From an uncultured Ignavibacteria bacterium (GTDB lineage: Bacteria; Bacteroidota; Ignavibacteria; Tepidaquicellales; OLB5), in contig CALMYL010000004.1 of assembly GCA_937873695.1 (NCBI GenBank), positions 62,001 through 126,000 on the forward strand: a DNA stretch of 64,000 nucleotides, in the 5' to 3' direction. The notes beneath the pieces are model-generated. The model saw only the letters and a program-made list of their open reading frames with translations. It was not told where the DNA came from and ran no database searches. Below are positions 33,874-42,109 of this stretch, one piece after another. The number at the start of each line of letters is the position of its first letter. Position 1 is the stretch's first letter. Both the position numbers and the translations under genes were made by a program.

Positions 33874-35805
33874 TTAATTGATCTTCTTTGAATTTCTTTC
33901 TTCAATCAGACTGTTTATGAATGCATCAAGCTCAAACTTGCCAAGATCACCTTTTTTATGTGCGCGTACGGTGATATTGCCTGCCTGCATTTCTTTATCG
34001 CCAAGCACTATCATATACGGTACTTTTTTGGTTTCCCAATCGCGTATCTTGTAGCCTATCTTTTCACTTCTGCTGTCAAATTCCGTCCTGAAACCTGCTG
34101 CTCTGAACTTTTCGTACACTTCTTTTGCATATTCCATTTGGTTATCGGTAATAGGAAGTACAGCAACCTGGAATGGCGAAAGCCACAGCGGGAAGTTACC
34201 GGCAAAATGTTCAATAATCATTCCGATAAATCTTTCAAAACTTCCGAATATTGCGCGATGTACCATAACCGGCCTGTGTTTCTGCCCGTCACTTCCTTCG
34301 TAAGTAAGGTCAAATCTTTCGGGTAAATTATAATCCAGCTGAATAGTTGCTATCTGCCAGTCTCTGTTCAAAGCATCCTTTATATTGACATCAATTTTAG
34401 GTCCGTAAAAAGCTCCATCTTTTTCGTTGACCTCATACTTCAGGTCATTGGCCTGAAGTGCAGCGGCAAGCGCAGCTTCGGCGTTATCCCACACTTCCTT
34501 TGTACCCATAGCATTATCAGGCCTGGTTGAAAGGCAAAACCTCGGCTCCAAACCGAACAATGCATAGAATCTCTTTATCAAGCCCATAACCCCTGTAATT
34601 TCCTGCTGAATCTGTTCAGGAGTGCAGAAAATGTGGGCGTCATCCATGGTGATCTGTCTTACACGGAACATACCGCCTAAAGCGCCGCGAAGTTCATTCC
34701 TGTGAAGTCTGCCAATCTCGCTTAGTCTTAAAGGAAGATCTTTATAACTTCTCATTTTGGATGAATATACCAGAGTAGCTTCAGGGCAGTTCATAGGCTT
34801 CAGATAATAGGTCTCATCACCATCATCAATTCTGAACATATGCTCTTTGTAGTGCTCAAGGTGACCGGACTGCTCAAACAATTTATCCTTTACCATTATT
34901 GGAGTATTGATCTCATCATAGCCATTGTTATCATGAATATCGCGCCAGTATTTTTCGAGTTCCTTAAATATTACCATGCCATTAGGCAGCCAGAATGGTG
35001 CTCCCGGGCTGTACTCGTGGAACATAAACAATTCAAGCTCTTTTCCTAATTTCCGGTGGTCACGTTTTTTTGCTTCTTCAAGTAAATACAGGTAATCATC
35101 AAGCTCTTTCTTTTTGGGGAAAGAAATGCCGTAAATCCTCTGTAATTGCTGGCGGTCTGAATCACCGCGCCAGTATGAACCGGATACGCTCAATAATTTT
35201 ACGTTCTTAAGCTTTGCGGTTGTTGGCATGTGCGGACCGCGGCAAAGATCTGTGAATCCACCCTGGTGATACAATGAAACATATTCTTCGTTCTTTGCGA
35301 TATCTTCAAGTATTTCAACTTTATACGGATCAACCCTTTTTGATTTGAAATAAGCTATCGCATCTTCGCGCTTTAATTCCTCACGCTTGGTCTTAAGATC
35401 GCGTTTGGCAATTTCAAGCATTCTTTCTTCTATCTTTACTAAATCTTCATCAGTGAAGCGGTGCTCGGAATCAACATCATAGTAGAAGCCGTTTTCAATA
35501 GGCGGACCCACGCCAAACTTAGCGCCGGGGAATAGCTCTTCTATTGCCTGCGCCATGATATGGCTTGTAGTATGCCAGTAAACTTTCCTGCCTTCTTCAT
35601 CGCCGAACTTGTAGAATCTGACCGATGAATCTTCATTAATGGGCATTACAAGATCAACAAGCTTGCCGTTCACTTCCGCTACCAATACATCTTCTGCGAG
35701 ACCTTTGCTTATCGATCTCGCTATATCAAGCGAAGTAGTCCCTTTGGGGAATTCTTTTGAATTCCCGTCAGGAAAAGTAATTTTAATATTTTCGTTATTG
35801 CTCAA
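33874..35805 (-). CDS. thrS: Threonyl-tRNA synthetase
   Basis: Class II synthetase of 643 residues with all domains: TGS (1-62), the editing domain with HTTSHIMAQA and the CRGPH motif near 190, a catalytic core (motif 2 region RIGRLHRNELRGALGGMFRVR, motif 3 HRAIFGSFERF), and an anticodon-binding domain from about 540. It heads the translation cluster, 57 nt before infC. No T-box is expected in this lineage and none was recognised in the short upstream gap. Confidence 0.97.
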   Translation of the reverse strand: MSNNENIKITFPDGNSKEFPKGTTSLDIARSISKGLAEDVLVAEVNGKLVDLVMPINEDSSVRFYKFGDEEGRKVYWHTTSHIMAQAIEELFPGAKFGVGPPIENGFYYDVDSEHRFTDEDLVKIEERMLEIAKRDLKTKREELKREDAIAYFKSKRVDPYKVEILEDIAKNEEYVSLYHQGGFTDLCRGPHMPTTAKLKNVKLLSVSGSYWRGDSDRQQLQRIYGISFPKKKELDDYLYLLEEAKKRDHRKLGKELELFMFHEYSPGAPFWLPNGMVIFKELEKYWRDIHDNNGYDEINTPIMVKDKLFEQSGHLEHYKEHMFRIDDGDETYYLKPMNCPEATLVYSSKMRSYKDLPLRLSEIGRLHRNELRGALGGMFRVRQITMDDAHIFCTPEQIQQEITGVMGLIKRFYALFGLEPRFCLSTRPDNAMGTKEVWDNAEAALAAALQANDLKYEVNEKDGAFYGPKIDVNIKDALNRDWQIATIQLDYNLPERFDLTYEGSDGQKHRPVMVHRAIFGSFERFIGMIIEHFAGNFPLWLSPFQVAVLPITDNQMEYAKEVYEKFRAAGFRTEFDSRSEKIGYKIRDWETKKVPYMIVLGDKEMQAGNITVRAHKKGDLGKFELDAFINSLIEERNSKKIN

Positions 35806-35831
35806 TTATATTTTTAAATCATAATGTTCTT

Positions 35832-35897
35832 AAAACCGTTGAAACGGTTTCAAAAATTAATTTTGGTATATTATCCCATGACTAAAGTCATGGGCTG
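35832..35897. repeat. Two palindromes between thrS and the next gene
   Basis: AAACCGTTGAAACGGTTT (about 35832-35849) and CCCATGACTAAAGTCATGGG (35876-35895). The second shares the CTAAAG centre of the GGGCTAAAGCCC and CCACGACCTAAAGG palindromes found elsewhere in the window. Confidence 0.6.
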
Positions 35898-35921
35898 TTG
35901 TTTGAATCAGCAGATTAAAGA

Positions 35922-37097
35922 TTACTTAAGCTGATAATATCTTCTTATGATATCAATTTCTTTCTGAATTGCGCCCCTGTTGACAGATGAATTTATAAAA
36001 TCATCATACAGGTACTCATTATTCAGGTTAAAATCGTTATCCTTCAGGTTTGTTTCAAAATAGTTAAGCGCTTCGCGTTCATCTGATTTCATGAAATCAG
36101 CTGTTTCTGTTGCTGTATCTGATTTAGCGCGGATACCGGCTTTTACAAAATTCATTAAGTATGTGAACTGCTTAATTGCTTCGTTATTCAGATAAACACC
36201 GGTTTTACGGCCCATAACGAGATCTTCATTTATTATCTCGTTGCAGCGCGCAATTAAACCCTCGCGTTTATTTTCATCAATTTTAGGCATATTCACTATA
36301 TCGCTGAATGCACCTTTGATCTTGTTGAAGTACGATTCACCCTGTACTATCTTTACATCAGTATACTTTGAAATAAGCAGGTTCCATACATCGGCAGCTT
36401 TATTGGAAAGTTTTGATTCAACTTTTTTCTGTCCCTGTATCAAGAGGTTAGTCCCTATAACTTTTTTAGGGTCTTCCGGTACGGCATAACTTACTTCTGT
36501 AGGATTGCCGAGATAGAATATTCCGGGTCTGGTTGATACATTCCTCTGCAGAACTTCAGCCGTAGTTAACAGGCTTGAATTAGGCTTATTGACCTCAGGT
36601 GAAGTTGCAATATACTTATAAGCCTGCTCCATGGAGCCGTACATTGAGGAGCTTGTATAAACATACCCTGTTGATAGCTGGCTCATCATTGATTCATCGC
36701 CGGCTGATATGTTTGAATAACCTTCCATCTTGATGTTTACCATACCGCCGTTATTTGCGATATTGTAAATTGCGGGTATCAGAACAATATTGTTCTTCCG
36801 TGCAGTGAAGTTGATCGCCCAATACTCATCGTTGTAGCTCTTTATGTTGTTTATCAGAAGATCATCTTTGTACAGGAATTTAATGATCTTTTCAGGTCCG
36901 ATAGTAATGGTGATGATTATCAGGAAATTGTGCTCTTTGAATTCATCATCATTTGTGTTAAGAACAAGATCACCGAAAGTAATTGTGAACGGATCGTAAA
37001 CGTTGACAATATCTTTTGGTGAATATATCTGTGAAAAAACGTTTGATGAGAACAAAAACAATAGAAGAAAAATTGATGTTTTGATAGTTCTGTTCAT
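35922..37097 (-). CDS. Exported protein of unknown function
   Basis: A 391-residue product with a signal peptide (FLLLFLFSSNVFSQ, cut near 22). The first ~130 mature residues look like beta strands (PFTITFGDLVLNT, NFLIIITITIGPEKI). The C-terminal half is helical and charged. I recognise no domain and see no T9SS tail or lipobox. It is isolated between repeat-rich gaps: thrS upstream in coordinate order on the same strand, and tRNA-Val on the other side. The signal and codon regularity make it a real gene. Confidence 0.6.
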   Translation of the reverse strand: MNRTIKTSIFLLLFLFSSNVFSQIYSPKDIVNVYDPFTITFGDLVLNTNDDEFKEHNFLIIITITIGPEKIIKFLYKDDLLINNIKSYNDEYWAINFTARKNNIVLIPAIYNIANNGGMVNIKMEGYSNISAGDESMMSQLSTGYVYTSSSMYGSMEQAYKYIATSPEVNKPNSSLLTTAEVLQRNVSTRPGIFYLGNPTEVSYAVPEDPKKVIGTNLLIQGQKKVESKLSNKAADVWNLLISKYTDVKIVQGESYFNKIKGAFSDIVNMPKIDENKREGLIARCNEIINEDLVMGRKTGVYLNNEAIKQFTYLMNFVKAGIRAKSDTATETADFMKSDEREALNYFETNLKDNDFNLNNEYLYDDFINSSVNRGAIQKEIDIIRRYYQLK

Positions 37098-37184
37098 TAA
37101 TTTATTTTATATAGATTTATAATTATCCCCAATTGCATATCCGGAAAAACATAAACAAGAAATTCTGGCCGCAAATAACGTTTA

Positions 37185-37217
37185 TCGCTTGTGGGCGATA
37201 TCCCGATTAAATCGGGA
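37185..37217 (-). repeat. Duplicate of the tRNA-Val 3' end, followed by a hairpin
   Basis: TCGCTTGTGGGCGATA at 37185-37200 is identical to 37277-37292, which covers the last nine bases of tRNA-Val plus seven beyond. Next to the copy, TCCCGATTAAATCGGGA (37201-37217) forms a hairpin that could terminate the tRNA transcript, although it has no T-run. Confidence 0.65.
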
Positions 37218-37283
37218 CGAGAATGGCAGTAAATATACCTATGCTTTTACTATATTCAACCCACAATCACTATTTCTCGCTTG

Positions 37284-37357
37284 TGGGCGATACTGGATTC
37301 GAACCGGTGACCTCCACGATGTCAACGTGGCGCTCTAACCAACTGAGCTAACCGCCC
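37284..37357 (-). tRNA. tRNA-Val (anticodon GAC)
   Basis: 74 nt on the minus strand fold into a standard cloverleaf. The acceptor arms GGGCGGT and ATCGCCC pair with one G-U, the D arm reads AGCTCAGTTGGTTAGAGC, the anticodon arm CCACG-TTGACAT-CGTGG holds GAC, and the T arm contains GGTTCGAATCC. The 3' CCA is not encoded (CAA follows the discriminator A). Confidence 0.95.
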
Positions 37358-37361
37358 TGTA

Positions 37362-37396
37362 CAATTTACAATTAACAATGAGCAATTATCAATTTG
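37362..37396. repeat. Heptamer tandem repeat (CAATTAA type)
   Basis: Five consecutive units: CAATTTA, CAATTAA, CAATGAG, CAATTAT, CAATTTG. It begins four bases from the 5' end of tRNA-Val and so lies in its promoter-side flank. Confidence 0.7.
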
Positions 37397-37397
37397 A

Positions 37398-37718
37398 ATA
37401 ATTGATAATCAGTTATGCCTGAATAAAATTAGATATTTAGTACTACAATTACGAAGCGTATTAATCAAAAACTTCCTGACTTTTAATATGATACGGTGAC
37501 ATTTACATGAAACCGGAACGGTTTTTAGCAGCCAGGCGGGCTAAAATAGTTCATTTATTAGACTACAAATTTAGTGAAAAAATGGGAGAATTTCAAGGAA
37601 TGATAAAATAGCTTAGCAGTGTTGTTGGTGAGAACACCAACAACGGGGAAGATCCAGTGAGAATGCAGGTCGAAACGCTGTTTCGACTTAACGAATCAGC
37701 GTTTCGGCCTGAATATTC
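37398..37718. other. Intergenic region with hairpin repeats, no gene seen
   Basis: No coding region is supported. A perfect hairpin GTTGTTGGTG-AGAA-CACCAACAAC (37621-37644) followed by GGGG belongs to the same family as 42002-42043. A CGAAACGCTG/CAGCGTTTCG pair spans about 37672-37705, just past the purB stop, and could act as a terminator. Confidence 0.55.
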
Positions 37719-39014
37719 CTACCTAATACCCGTATTTTTGAAGATATAATCGATATTTTTGAATACCTTTCTGGGGTCAAAAATATCTTCAATTTGTGCT
37801 TTTTTGACCTTTGATGATATAACCTTATCATTTTCAAGCAGATCGCGGAAATCCTCACCGGTCTTCCATGACCACATGGCATTATCCTGCACTGCTTTAT
37901 AAGCCTGTTCGCGGGTAAGACCCGCTTCGACCAGCTTTAACAACGCGCGCTGTGAATATATTAGTCCGTGTGTGCGGTCGAGATTTTTGGCTATGTTAGC
38001 CTTATTTACTACGAGCCCGTCAATCACTTCAATCATTTTAACCAGCATGTAATAAAGCAACATTGTGCTATCGGGAATTATCATCCTCTCAACGCTTGAA
38101 TGTGATATATCACGCTCATGCCACAGATTGACATTTTCCATTGCAGCAATGGAATTGCTGCGGATAACTCTTGCCAAACCAGCAATACGCTCACATATAA
38201 CCGGGTTCTTCTTATGCGGCATTGCCGATGAGCCCTTCTGCCCTTTTGTGAAGGGTTCTTCAAGCTCAAGAATTTCTGTTTTCTGCTGGTGGCGTATTTC
38301 CGTTGCAAATTTTTCAAGTGAGCATGCAATGATAGCAAGTGTAGCCATATATTCAGCATGAATATCACGCTGGATAATCTGTGTAGCAGCATTGGCGGGT
38401 TTTAATCCAAGCTTTTTGCATACGTATCGCTCAACAAAAGGATTCAGATGCTCATAAGTACCAACAGCTCCGGAAATTTTACCGACTGAAACAGCTTTGA
38501 TAGCGGTCTTCAATCTTGCAATATCACGGTTAACTTCATCATACCATAGGGCAAACTTGAGCCCAAGCGTAACCGCTTCGGCGTGAACGCCGTGAGTTCT
38601 GCCGACCATTGGCAGGTATTTATATTTCTTAGCTTTCCTGGCTAGCGATGACTTTAACACAACAAGCTGCTTCAGTATCAGCTCACCCGCTTCCTTCATT
38701 TGTACCGAAAGAGCTGTATCAAGTACATCACTGCTTGTCATGCCGTAGTGAATGAAGCGGGATTCGGGTCCCACGTAACTGCCGACATTGGTTAAAAAAG
38801 CTATTACATCGTGCTTTACAACAGCTTCGATATCATTTATTTTTTTTACGTTGAAGTTAGCTTTGGAACGTATTTTTTTGAGCGCTGAGGTTGGGACTAT
38901 GCCAAGCTTATTGTTGGCTTCTGATGCAAATATTTCAATTTTAAGCCAGATGGAAAATTTGTTTTCTTCTGACCAAATATTGCCAATTTGGGGCAGTGTA
39001 TATCTTTCTATCAT
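37719..39014 (-). CDS. purB: Adenylosuccinate lyase
   Basis: Catalyses two fumarate-releasing steps of purine synthesis. At 431 residues it starts MIERYTLPQIGNIWSEENKF and has the family signature GSSAMPHKKNP (around 260), the HYGMTSSDVLDTA loop and RTHGVHAEAVTLG. The catalytic His and Ser are in place. The sequence CAAATTTA (TAAATTTG on the minus strand) ends only four nt before the ATG, so either the leader is very short or the match is chance. Confidence 0.96.
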   Translation of the reverse strand: MIERYTLPQIGNIWSEENKFSIWLKIEIFASEANNKLGIVPTSALKKIRSKANFNVKKINDIEAVVKHDVIAFLTNVGSYVGPESRFIHYGMTSSDVLDTALSVQMKEAGELILKQLVVLKSSLARKAKKYKYLPMVGRTHGVHAEAVTLGLKFALWYDEVNRDIARLKTAIKAVSVGKISGAVGTYEHLNPFVERYVCKKLGLKPANAATQIIQRDIHAEYMATLAIIACSLEKFATEIRHQQKTEILELEEPFTKGQKGSSAMPHKKNPVICERIAGLARVIRSNSIAAMENVNLWHERDISHSSVERMIIPDSTMLLYYMLVKMIEVIDGLVVNKANIAKNLDRTHGLIYSQRALLKLVEAGLTREQAYKAVQDNAMWSWKTGEDFRDLLENDKVISSKVKKAQIEDIFDPRKVFKNIDYIFKNTGIR

Positions 39015-39125
39015 ACTGCAAATTTAATTATTTAATTAAAATAATTATAGGGAAAAATTGATTAATATCGCCAAACATATTGATTGTAGTTTTCACATAA
39101 AAATATTACTATATTTATTTGCTAC

Positions 39126-39386
39126 ATGCCTGAGATTTGCTGATTTTACGGAATAATAATCAAAATGTTCTTTCAGGATCATTCGCCTGCTCATTTTCAC
39201 GCAGAGCACCAGGAGTTTGAAGCTTTGTTTGATATCAACACACTTGAAATAATTAAAGGTAATTTTCCTCCACGTGCAAGGTCAATGGTAATGGAGTGGG
39301 CTGCGCTTCACAAAAATGAGTTAAATGAAGACTGGGAAAGAGCACAAAAACCTGAAACTTTATTTAAAATTGAACCATTAAAGTAA
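39126..39386 (+). pseudogene. DUF4160 gene interrupted by an in-frame TGA at codon 6
   Basis: DUF4160 proteins usually begin MPEISRFFGIIIxMFF and go on DHSPxHFHAEY. Here the ATG at 39126 opens MPEIC, then TGA at 39141-39143, then FYGIIIKMFFQDHSPAHFHAEH in the same frame. The TGA is one change from the CGA expected for the conserved Arg. Translation could restart at the ATG at 39165, giving a 73-residue protein without the first strand. Everything after it is well conserved, so the lesion is recent or tolerated. The DUF2442 partner gene follows 7 nt later. Confidence 0.75.
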
Positions 39387-39393
39387 TTACCAA

Positions 39394-39648
39394 ATGATAA
39401 AAATAACAAAAATAGAATTACTTGATAACTATTTAATTCACTTTTTCTTTGATGATAACACTGATAAGGTTATAGATCTTAATAATTTTATAAAGCCTGG
39501 TACCTTTAATGAAGAATTGAAAAATAGAAAATACTTTGAACAGGTGAAAATATATAATAATGGCAGGGGAATTTACTGGCCTAATGGGTATGATCTGTGT
39601 CCGGATACTTTAAGATATTATACTGAAACTGTGAAGGAACCTGCATAG
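39394..39648 (+). CDS. DUF2442 protein
   Basis: 84 residues with the family's layout: an N-terminal KITKIELLDNYLIHFFFDD, a mid DLNNFIKPGTFNEELKN and the ending IYWPNGYDLCPDTLRYY. DUF2442 and DUF4160 are often neighbours in mobile or toxin-antitoxin-like settings, but no biochemical activity is established for the pair as far as I know. It lies 7 nt after the DUF4160 stop. Confidence 0.85.
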   Translation: MIKITKIELLDNYLIHFFFDDNTDKVIDLNNFIKPGTFNEELKNRKYFEQVKIYNNGRGIYWPNGYDLCPDTLRYYTETVKEPA

Positions 39649-39712
39649 TTTTCGTTAATACGTTTTAACCTTTTCACTTTGAATAATTGAATATTTTTAT
39701 GCGGCTGTGCAA

Positions 39713-39741
39713 TAAAAAAGCCCCGGCTAACAATCCGGGGC
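39713..39741 (-). terminator. Rho-independent terminator for the gene at 39778-40287
   Basis: On the minus strand GCCCCGGATTGTTAGCCGGGGC folds into an eight-pair stem and is followed by TTTTTT. It lies about 40 nt after the stop of the 169-residue gene. Confidence 0.85.
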
Positions 39742-39777
39742 GACGTGAAAACAGGCTTTAAGTGGGGAAAGAATATG

Positions 39778-40287
39778 TTAATTGCCTGCGTTTTCAAACT
39801 CTATGGGGAACTTCTCAACATCCTTTGCAACAAGCTTTTCGTTAACAATTTCATAACCTGCAAAATACCAGCTGTTGTCATCCCTGCTGGTTACAAAACA
39901 CTTTCCGTCTTTCATTAAGAAAGCAACTTCAAGTGTGACTTCATACCATTTGTAATTCTTCTTTTTGATCTTTTTGTAAGTAGTATTCTCAACATTTTCA
40001 AAGAAGTACACATCCACTGATTTTTTGGGAGTTTTATCTTTTTCAATTACGGATAAAACGATATCATCTTTACCGTCCCCTGAAAAATCACCGTAACCAT
40101 AGCCCACCACTCTGATGTTCCATGGAAGTTTAAAGCTCAACTGGTCAAGCTGATCTTCAGTCATTGTTTCAGACATCATGCCCATGAACTCCTCAAAGTC
40201 CATATCATCCTGCGCAGAAATGCGGGTATTTGAGATAAAAAGCAAAACGAAAGAGAGAGCTGTTAACAGGAATATTCTGATCTTCAT
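39778..40287 (-). CDS. Exported protein with a VCBS/FG-GAP-like calcium loop
   Basis: Signal peptide of about 25 residues (FLLTALSFVLLFISNTRISAQ). The mature protein starts with an acidic, Met-rich stretch (DDMDFEEFMGMMSETM). RVVGYGYGDFSGDGKDDIVLSV is a Dx(S)GDGxxD calcium-binding loop of the FG-GAP/VCBS type. The remainder is beta-rich. A single such repeat is too few for a propeller. Role unknown. It has a clean terminator and is followed in reverse order by tRNA-Ser upstream. Confidence 0.65.
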   Translation of the reverse strand: MKIRIFLLTALSFVLLFISNTRISAQDDMDFEEFMGMMSETMTEDQLDQLSFKLPWNIRVVGYGYGDFSGDGKDDIVLSVIEKDKTPKKSVDVYFFENVENTTYKKIKKKNYKWYEVTLEVAFLMKDGKCFVTSRDDNSWYFAGYEIVNEKLVAKDVEKFPIEFENAGN

Positions 40288-40336
40288 ACTTATATAATTA
40301 AAATTTTTGAACTTCTATCTTTAAAGATTTAATCTG

Positions 40337-40423
40337 CGGAGAGGGTGGGATTCGAACCCACGGTAGCGTTGCCGCTACACCGGTTTTCGAGACCGACCGA
40401 TTCAACCACTCTCGCACCTCTCC
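40337..40423 (-). tRNA. tRNA-Ser (anticodon CGA)
   Basis: 87 nt on the minus strand. The acceptor GGAGAGG pairs with CCTCTCC, the anticodon loop CTCGAAA holds CGA, a long variable arm (GTAGCGGCAACGCTAC) marks a class II tRNA, and the T arm reads GTGGGTTCGAATCCCAC. The discriminator is G, as for serine. No CCA is encoded. Confidence 0.95.
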
Positions 40424-40512
40424 ATAACAGAAATACCCCTTAAAGTAATGGAGAAGCTCTTCAAATATAATTATATTATTTAGCGATGTCAAGAGCTAAA
40501 ACACTTAAAGTT

Positions 40513-41979
40513 CTACTTTAACTGTTTTTTAACAATATAGGTGTTTACCAAATTGATTGTTTGCTCCCCTAAAAGAACGTAATAGAGTGCTATTACACTG
40601 ACAATTTCTATCAAAACTATGTAAATATAGCTTATTTTGAAGAATTGGGGTATGTAAATATTTATAACAAAAAGTACCATAGTTATGGTTGCAGCCTTAA
40701 AAATAGCACCCCACTCATACCCAATTCTGTAAATTCTTTGTGAAAAATAATACAGGACTATGAACATTATCATATACGAAAGCATTGTAGCAATTGCTGC
40801 TCCGACAATTGAATACCACGGTATAAGAATAAAATTCAGAGCGATATTACTTACACATCCCGCAGCAGATGAAATAATAAGGTATTTGATCTTGTTCTGA
40901 AAAAATGATGCAACATTCAGGTTCAGGTACAGCCCTGAGAACAAATAAGCAAGCAGTATGTATGGTATAATTACGAGTCCACTCCAATATTTTTCGTTAA
41001 GCAGAGTGAAGCCTGCTATATTTATCTTCACCAGGTCATCTGCCAGCAGTGAGAAGAGCAGAAATACTACGAGTCCGCCGTAGCAGAAATAAGTAAACAC
41101 TTTTGAGAATATTTCTTTGTTGCCTTCTTCACCTTTGAGGTTCATAAAAAAAGGAGTCCATGCGACCTTAAAGCCTGTAATAACCAGATTCATCACAATG
41201 CCTATCCTGTAACTGGCAGAGTAAATTCCAACCTCTGCGGAGCCTCTGAAGTACTCAAGTATGAACCTATCAATAAGATCAATTGAAATGAGAAATAAAC
41301 CGTAATACAAAAATAGATGAGCATTCTTTAATAAATGCTTTACTGTTGCAGATTGGATACTCAAAGCAAAATACTTAGCTGTGCTGAAAAATGAAATTAT
41401 GAAAAGGAACGTATATGATACAAGGTATGAATAAAATATCGCTTCAATCCCCTGCTTATAATAGACTATCAGTATTATATTAACCGCGACATTCAGCACC
41501 ACGGCAATTGAATTGAGAAATGAATACAGCTTTGAACGCTGAATACTGTTGATAAGAATCATGGGGAAGCGGTACAATGAATCAGCGAGCAGAATAAAGG
41601 CTAAGAGCCTTATGAGGTAACCGTTTGATGCGCTGCCTGTAATTTTTGCTGAAATAAAATCAGATAAAAAGTAAATAATAACACTGAAAAATACCGAGGT
41701 TAAAAAGATCAAAATCAGGGTTGAGCTGTAAATCTTCTTTTTTGTGACATCATCTCCGGCTTCAAGGAACAGCTTCTGGAAAGCTGTTTCCATTCCGTAC
41801 AGGTAAAACACTGAAACAAAGAACCAGAATGAATAAACCAGTGAGAATATGCCGTACTCAGCGGGGGGAAAGTATAGAGTATATATGGGCAGCAGCAAAA
41901 AAGGCAGTAAGCGGTTGAACACACTGCCAATTGTGTAGATTATTGCATCAGAAAATATTTTTTGTATTTGTGACGGCAA
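40513..41979 (-). CDS. Oligosaccharide/polysaccharide flippase (MOP superfamily)
   Basis: A 488-residue Wzx/MATE-like protein with about 14 membrane helices that flips lipid-linked glycan units across the inner membrane. The start SDAIIYTIGSVFNRLLPFLLLPIYT is typical of the PST family (PF01943/PF13440). The start codon is TTG at 41979. It is the last gene of the long co-directional cluster that begins at 51894, and sits 130 nt after the glycosyltransferase, with palindromes in the gap. Confidence 0.88.
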   Translation of the reverse strand: MPSQIQKIFSDAIIYTIGSVFNRLLPFLLLPIYTLYFPPAEYGIFSLVYSFWFFVSVFYLYGMETAFQKLFLEAGDDVTKKKIYSSTLILIFLTSVFFSVIIYFLSDFISAKITGSASNGYLIRLLAFILLADSLYRFPMILINSIQRSKLYSFLNSIAVVLNVAVNIILIVYYKQGIEAIFYSYLVSYTFLFIISFFSTAKYFALSIQSATVKHLLKNAHLFLYYGLFLISIDLIDRFILEYFRGSAEVGIYSASYRIGIVMNLVITGFKVAWTPFFMNLKGEEGNKEIFSKVFTYFCYGGLVVFLLFSLLADDLVKINIAGFTLLNEKYWSGLVIIPYILLAYLFSGLYLNLNVASFFQNKIKYLIISSAAGCVSNIALNFILIPWYSIVGAAIATMLSYMIMFIVLYYFSQRIYRIGYEWGAIFKAATITMVLFVINIYIPQFFKISYIYIVLIEIVSVIALYYVLLGEQTINLVNTYIVKKQLK

Positions 41980-42001
41980 ATTTGCGTTCCGATTGAATTT
42001 A

Positions 42002-42093
42002 GTTGTTGGTCAACTGAAAAACCAGTCAAGCAAGACCAACAACGGGGTAGTAAAGCATTGACCGCGACATAGCCGGGCAAGCACAGTCAATGC
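42002..42093. repeat. Two hairpin repeats, long-loop copies
   Basis: GTTGTTGGTC (42002-42011) and GACCAACAAC (42034-42043), followed by GGGG, is a variant of the hairpin at 37621-37644. Next, GCATTGAC (42055-42062) and GTCAATGC (42086-42093) match the pair at 7842-7860 with a longer loop. Confidence 0.6.
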
Positions 42094-42109
42094 AATCCAA
42101 TAAATATAT

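Noticed and set aside
39019-39026. TAAATTTG box in front of purB
   Set aside because: It ends only four nt before the start codon, unlike the 16-20 nt of the other six boxes, so it was not listed as a promoter.
39141-39143. TGA in the DUF4160 gene as a selenocysteine codon
   Set aside because: The family has Arg here, not Cys, and no SECIS-like hairpin was recognised immediately after it.
35922-40423. Prophage or genomic island around the two tRNA genes
   Set aside because: No integrase, phage or mobilisation gene is present; only the short duplicated tRNA end remains suggestive.
40298-40492. 64-codon frame over tRNA-Ser
   Set aside because: It is made mostly of tRNA sequence read as protein.
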